From PCRC01 sp040384665 (GTDB taxonomy: Bacteria; Pseudomonadota; Gammaproteobacteria; Burkholderiales; Burkholderiaceae_C): a DNA stretch of 64,000 nucleotides. Location of the stretch: contig JAZKIY010000014.1 in assembly GCA_040384665.1 (NCBI GenBank), forward strand, positions 38,230 to 102,229. The letters run 5' to 3'. Below, piece after piece: positions 61,990-64,000 of this stretch (the stretch's first letter is position 1; every line of letters begins with the position of its first letter). The position numbers were made by a program, and so were the translations under genes. Below the pieces are notes generated by a model. The model ran no database searches and was not told where the DNA came from. It worked only from the letters and a program-made list of their open reading frames with translations.

Positions 61990-64000
61990 TCAGGCGGCTG
62001 GCGGCGTGCCGTCAAAGGGCAACGTGACCTGGCGCAGGTCGCGTTTGGTCTCCACCAGCACCAGTGGGCCGTCGTCGGCCACCACCAGCGCGGGCCGTTC
62101 GCGTGGCACATGCAGGGGGGCTGGCTGATTGGCAATGCTGGCCTGCACCTGGGCCACTTTGGCCGCGTCCGAGTTCACCCATTCCAGGCCGGAGCCCTGG
62201 GCAATCTGCTGAAGCGCGTCCATCGGCAGCGTGTACGCCGCAGCGGCAGGGGCCGCCGGGGCGGGTGCGGCTTGCACCGGCTGTACCACAGGGGCCGCTG
62301 CGGGCGCAGGAGGTGCCTCGGCCACGGGCGCGGCAACAGCAGGTTCGGTGTCGGTCGCTGTCAGCACACCACCACCCAACACCGCTTCGGCACCGAGGAT
62401 CACGGCTGCCAGGTTGGCAGGTTCGGTGCTGACCCATTCGGCTGCTGGCGCGCTGTCTGCCGCGGCTGCGGTGTCGACTGAAGCGGCAATGGCGTTCGAT
62501 TCACCGCGGTCGTTGCGGTCACGCCGTTCACGGCCGTAACGGTCGCGGCTGCGGCGTTCGCGCAGGTTTTCCGGCGCGCCGTCGGTATGGGTCGCGTGGT
62601 CTGGCGCACCGGCCAGCAGGCTGGTGGTGTCGCCGGTGACGGCCTCACCGTTGTCGCCGCTGGTGGAGGCTGCCGCGTCGGGCGCGGGTCGCTCGCCGCG
62701 CTCACGGCGGCCACCGCCTTCACCCCGCTCACCGCGTTCGCCACGGCTGCGGCGGCCACCGCGCTCGCCGGCTGGGCGTTCTGCACGCGTTTCGCCAGTT
62801 GGTGGGGCATTTTGCACATTGTTTTGACCGTCAACCCCTGTCAAATCTAGCGGTGTTGCTTCCGTTTCTGTAGCGACAACGGGCATGGCGGCACGTTGTT
62901 CTGCGTCGCGTGGTGGGCGACGGCCTTCGCCACGCTCACCGCGTTCACCCCGTTCGCGGCGCGGCTCGCCGTCCGTGCCCTGGCGTCCACGGCGGCCTTC
63001 GTTGCTGCGCTCGGCGCCGCCGTCAGGGCGGGCGCCCATTTCGCTGCGTGGGCCGCGTTCGCCTTCGGCACGGGGGGGGCGTTCGGCCCGTTCCGCACCA
63101 TCGGCGCGTGGACCACGTTCCGCACCTTCAGCGCGTGGGGGGCGGTCGCCTCCTCGCTCGCCGTCGCGGCCACGGCCACCCCGGCCACCGCGTCGGTTGC
63201 CTTCGCCGCGCTCGCCACGGCCCTCACCACCGCGTTCGCCGCGGCCTTCGGTGCGTTCTGGGCGGCCGTCCCGGCGGCCTTCCTTTTTCTCTGGCACTGC
63301 AGGGGCCGGTGCGGGTGCTGCTGCGGGCGTGATGCCGAACAACCCCTTGACCCAGCCAAAAAAGCCCGTCTCTGCCGGTGCGGCAACGGGTGCCTTGGGG
63401 GCCACAGGTGCTGCAACCGGGGCCGCCGCACGTGGTGCAGCCGCTTCTGCGCGGGGCGCCGCCTGCGGGGCCGGTGCGTCGGGCAACACGCCTTTGATGA
63501 CCGGCTCTTGCTTGTTGCTGCGTTCCTGGCTGCGGCGGGTGACGGTGGTCGGGTCTTCGACTTCTTCGGCCAGCTTGTAGCTGGCGTCGATGTTGTCGAG
63601 GCGTGGGTCGTCGTGTTTCAGGCGTTCCAGCTTGTAGTTGGGGGTTTCCAGCGTCTTGTTGGGCACCATCAGCACGTTGATGCGCTGCTTCAGTTCGATC
63701 TTGGCGATCTCCGAGCGTTTCTCGTTCAGCAGGAACGAGGCCACTTCCACCGGGACCTGGCACAGCACCGAGGCGGTGCTGTCTTTCATCGACTCTTCCT
63801 GGATGATGCGCAGGATCTGCAGTGCCGAGCTTTCGGTGTCGCGGATGTGGCCAGAGCCACCGCAGCGCGGGCAGGGGATGGAGGCGCCTTCGCTCAGCGC
63901 CGGCTTCAGGCGCTGGCGGCTCATTTCCATCAGACCGAACTTGGAGATGGTGCCGAACTGCACGCGGGCGCGGTCTTGGCGCAGCGCGTCGCGCAGGCGG
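61990..64000 (-). CDS. rne: Ribonuclease E, N-terminal part outside window
   Basis: The C-terminal two-thirds of an RNase E/G family endoribonuclease; the frame is open at the right edge (RLRDALRQDRARVQFGTISK), so the start and S1 domain lie beyond. The Zn-link CPRCGGSGH (about base 63865) is preceded by FGLMEMSRQRLKPAL. After the catalytic core comes a low-complexity basic tail with many RGER, RGGRGG and PPRAEG units (62900-63290), which would bind RNA and degradosome partners, then a proline/alanine-rich end. A dispersed repeat copy (I) lies between these parts in frame. 43 bp separate its stop from the convergent DUF4198 gene. Confidence 0.94.
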   Translation of the reverse strand, partial: RLRDALRQDRARVQFGTISKFGLMEMSRQRLKPALSEGASIPCPRCGGSGHIRDTESSALQILRIIQEESMKDSTASVLCQVPVEVASFLLNEKRSEIAKIELKQRINVLMVPNKTLETPNYKLERLKHDDPRLDNIDASYKLAEEVEDPTTVTRRSQERSNKQEPVIKGVLPDAPAPQAAPRAEAAAPRAAAPVAAPVAPKAPVAAPAETGFFGWVKGLFGITPAAAPAPAPAVPEKKEGRRDGRPERTEGRGERGGEGRGERGEGNRRGGRGGRGRDGERGGDRPPRAEGAERGPRADGAERAERPPRAEGERGPRSEMGARPDGGAERSNEGRRGRQGTDGEPRRERGERGERGEGRRPPRDAEQRAAMPVVATETEATPLDLTGVDGQNNVQNAPPTGETRAERPAGERGGRRSRGERGERGEGGGRRERGERPAPDAAASTSGDNGEAVTGDTTSLLAGAPDHATHTDGAPENLRERRSRDRYGRERRDRNDRGESNAIAASVDTAAAADSAPAAEWVSTEPANLAAVILGAEAVLGGGVLTATDTEPAVAAPVAEAPPAPAAAPVVQPVQAAPAPAAPAAAAYTLPMDALQQIAQGSGLEWVNSDAAKVAQVQASIANQPAPLHVPRERPALVVADDGPLVLVETKRDLRQVTLPFDGTPPAA
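62824..62876 (-). repeat. Dispersed repeat, copy I, inside rne
   Basis: Minus-strand copy in frame in rne: CTACAGAAACGGAAGC, ACACCGCTAGATTTGAC, ending GGTTGACGGTC. Diverged at its 3' part. It encodes ATETEATPLDLTGVDGQN, a linker inside the low-complexity C-terminal tail. Confidence 0.65.

Noticed and set aside
62900..63290. Tandem-looking repeats that could be a CRISPR or minisatellite
   Set aside because: The spacing is irregular and codon-based (RGER, PPRAEG); it is the low-complexity tail of RNase E.

Overview
The window looks like a chromosomal segment of a betaproteobacterium of the order Burkholderiales, most likely family Comamonadaceae (Hydrogenophaga/Rhodoferax/Acidovorax-like). The reasons are the high GC content, the protein types (orphan LuxR-type regulator, AscD-like ferredoxin reductase, QueF of the long type, AlgZ/AlgR beside hemCDXY) and a dispersed small repeat that resembles ones I associate with this family. 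This is inferred from gene content, not from a search. No phage, plasmid, IS transposase or CRISPR array is visible; almost all of the window is ordinary core and accessory chromosome with short intergenic gaps (none over 300 bp).

Layout. 1-9 kb: end of fdhD, a large FtsX-type permease, truncated haemoglobin, exported Fe superoxide dismutase, smr-radC (minus), fkpB-ispH, a VOC-fold protein and serS. 9-20 kb: PaaI-like thioesterase, TauE/SafE permease divergent from a LysR regulator, tRNA-Ser(CGA), an orphan LuxR-type response regulator, then a minus-strand run: PHP phosphatase, DMT transporter, YciO/TsaC-like protein, M50 site-2 protease and trpS (with a four-cysteine Fe-S motif); then an AscD-like reductase, an NAD-binding epimerase-like protein, DUF533 and BOF proteins. 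20-30 kb: tRNA-Leu(CAA), cysM, a Nudix hydrolase, a TusA-like protein, galU, valS (carrying an in-frame palindromic insertion), yaaA, a prolyl-4-hydroxylase-like oxygenase, an alpha/beta hydrolase and queF. 30-41 kb: a TonB-dependent receptor divergent from a DUF4331 protein plus small lipoprotein, dinB, an FMN-dependent alpha-hydroxyacid dehydrogenase, and creB-creC-creD with a textbook cre-tag upstream of creD. 41-49 kb: pbpC and the giant alpha-2-macroglobulin gene. 49-64 kb: a hemerythrin-like protein, the DUF1800-DUF1501 export pair, argH divergent from algZ-algR, a glycine-zipper lipoprotein, hemC-hemD-hemX-hemY, a DUF4198 protein and the 3' part of an RNase E gene that runs off the end.

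How genes work together. Small translationally coupled pairs are common: radC-smr, fkpB-ispH, yaaA-P4H, DUF533/BOF, PHP-DMT, yfhM-pbpC, algZ-algR and hemD-hemX all overlap by 4 bp, mostly as GTGA. Functional modules are haem synthesis (hemCDXY), envelope defence and peptidoglycan (A2M-PbpC), CreBC signalling with its effector CreD, and AlgZ/AlgR signalling.

The most unusual signal is a family of about ten 45-80 bp dispersed repeats (core CTAGATTCCACTAAGGCT followed by a GGCC..TTTGGC hairpin). Some copies sit between genes, two supply the ribosome-binding site and start codon of the next gene, and five are read through in frame inside proteins: the signal segment and an interdomain linker of PbpC, the AlgR linker, the RNase E linker and the HemX transmembrane helix. 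A second, unrelated palindromic element of about 100 bp is inserted in frame in valS. Together they look like small mobile repeats domesticated as protein segments, similar in principle to the Rickettsia palindromic elements.
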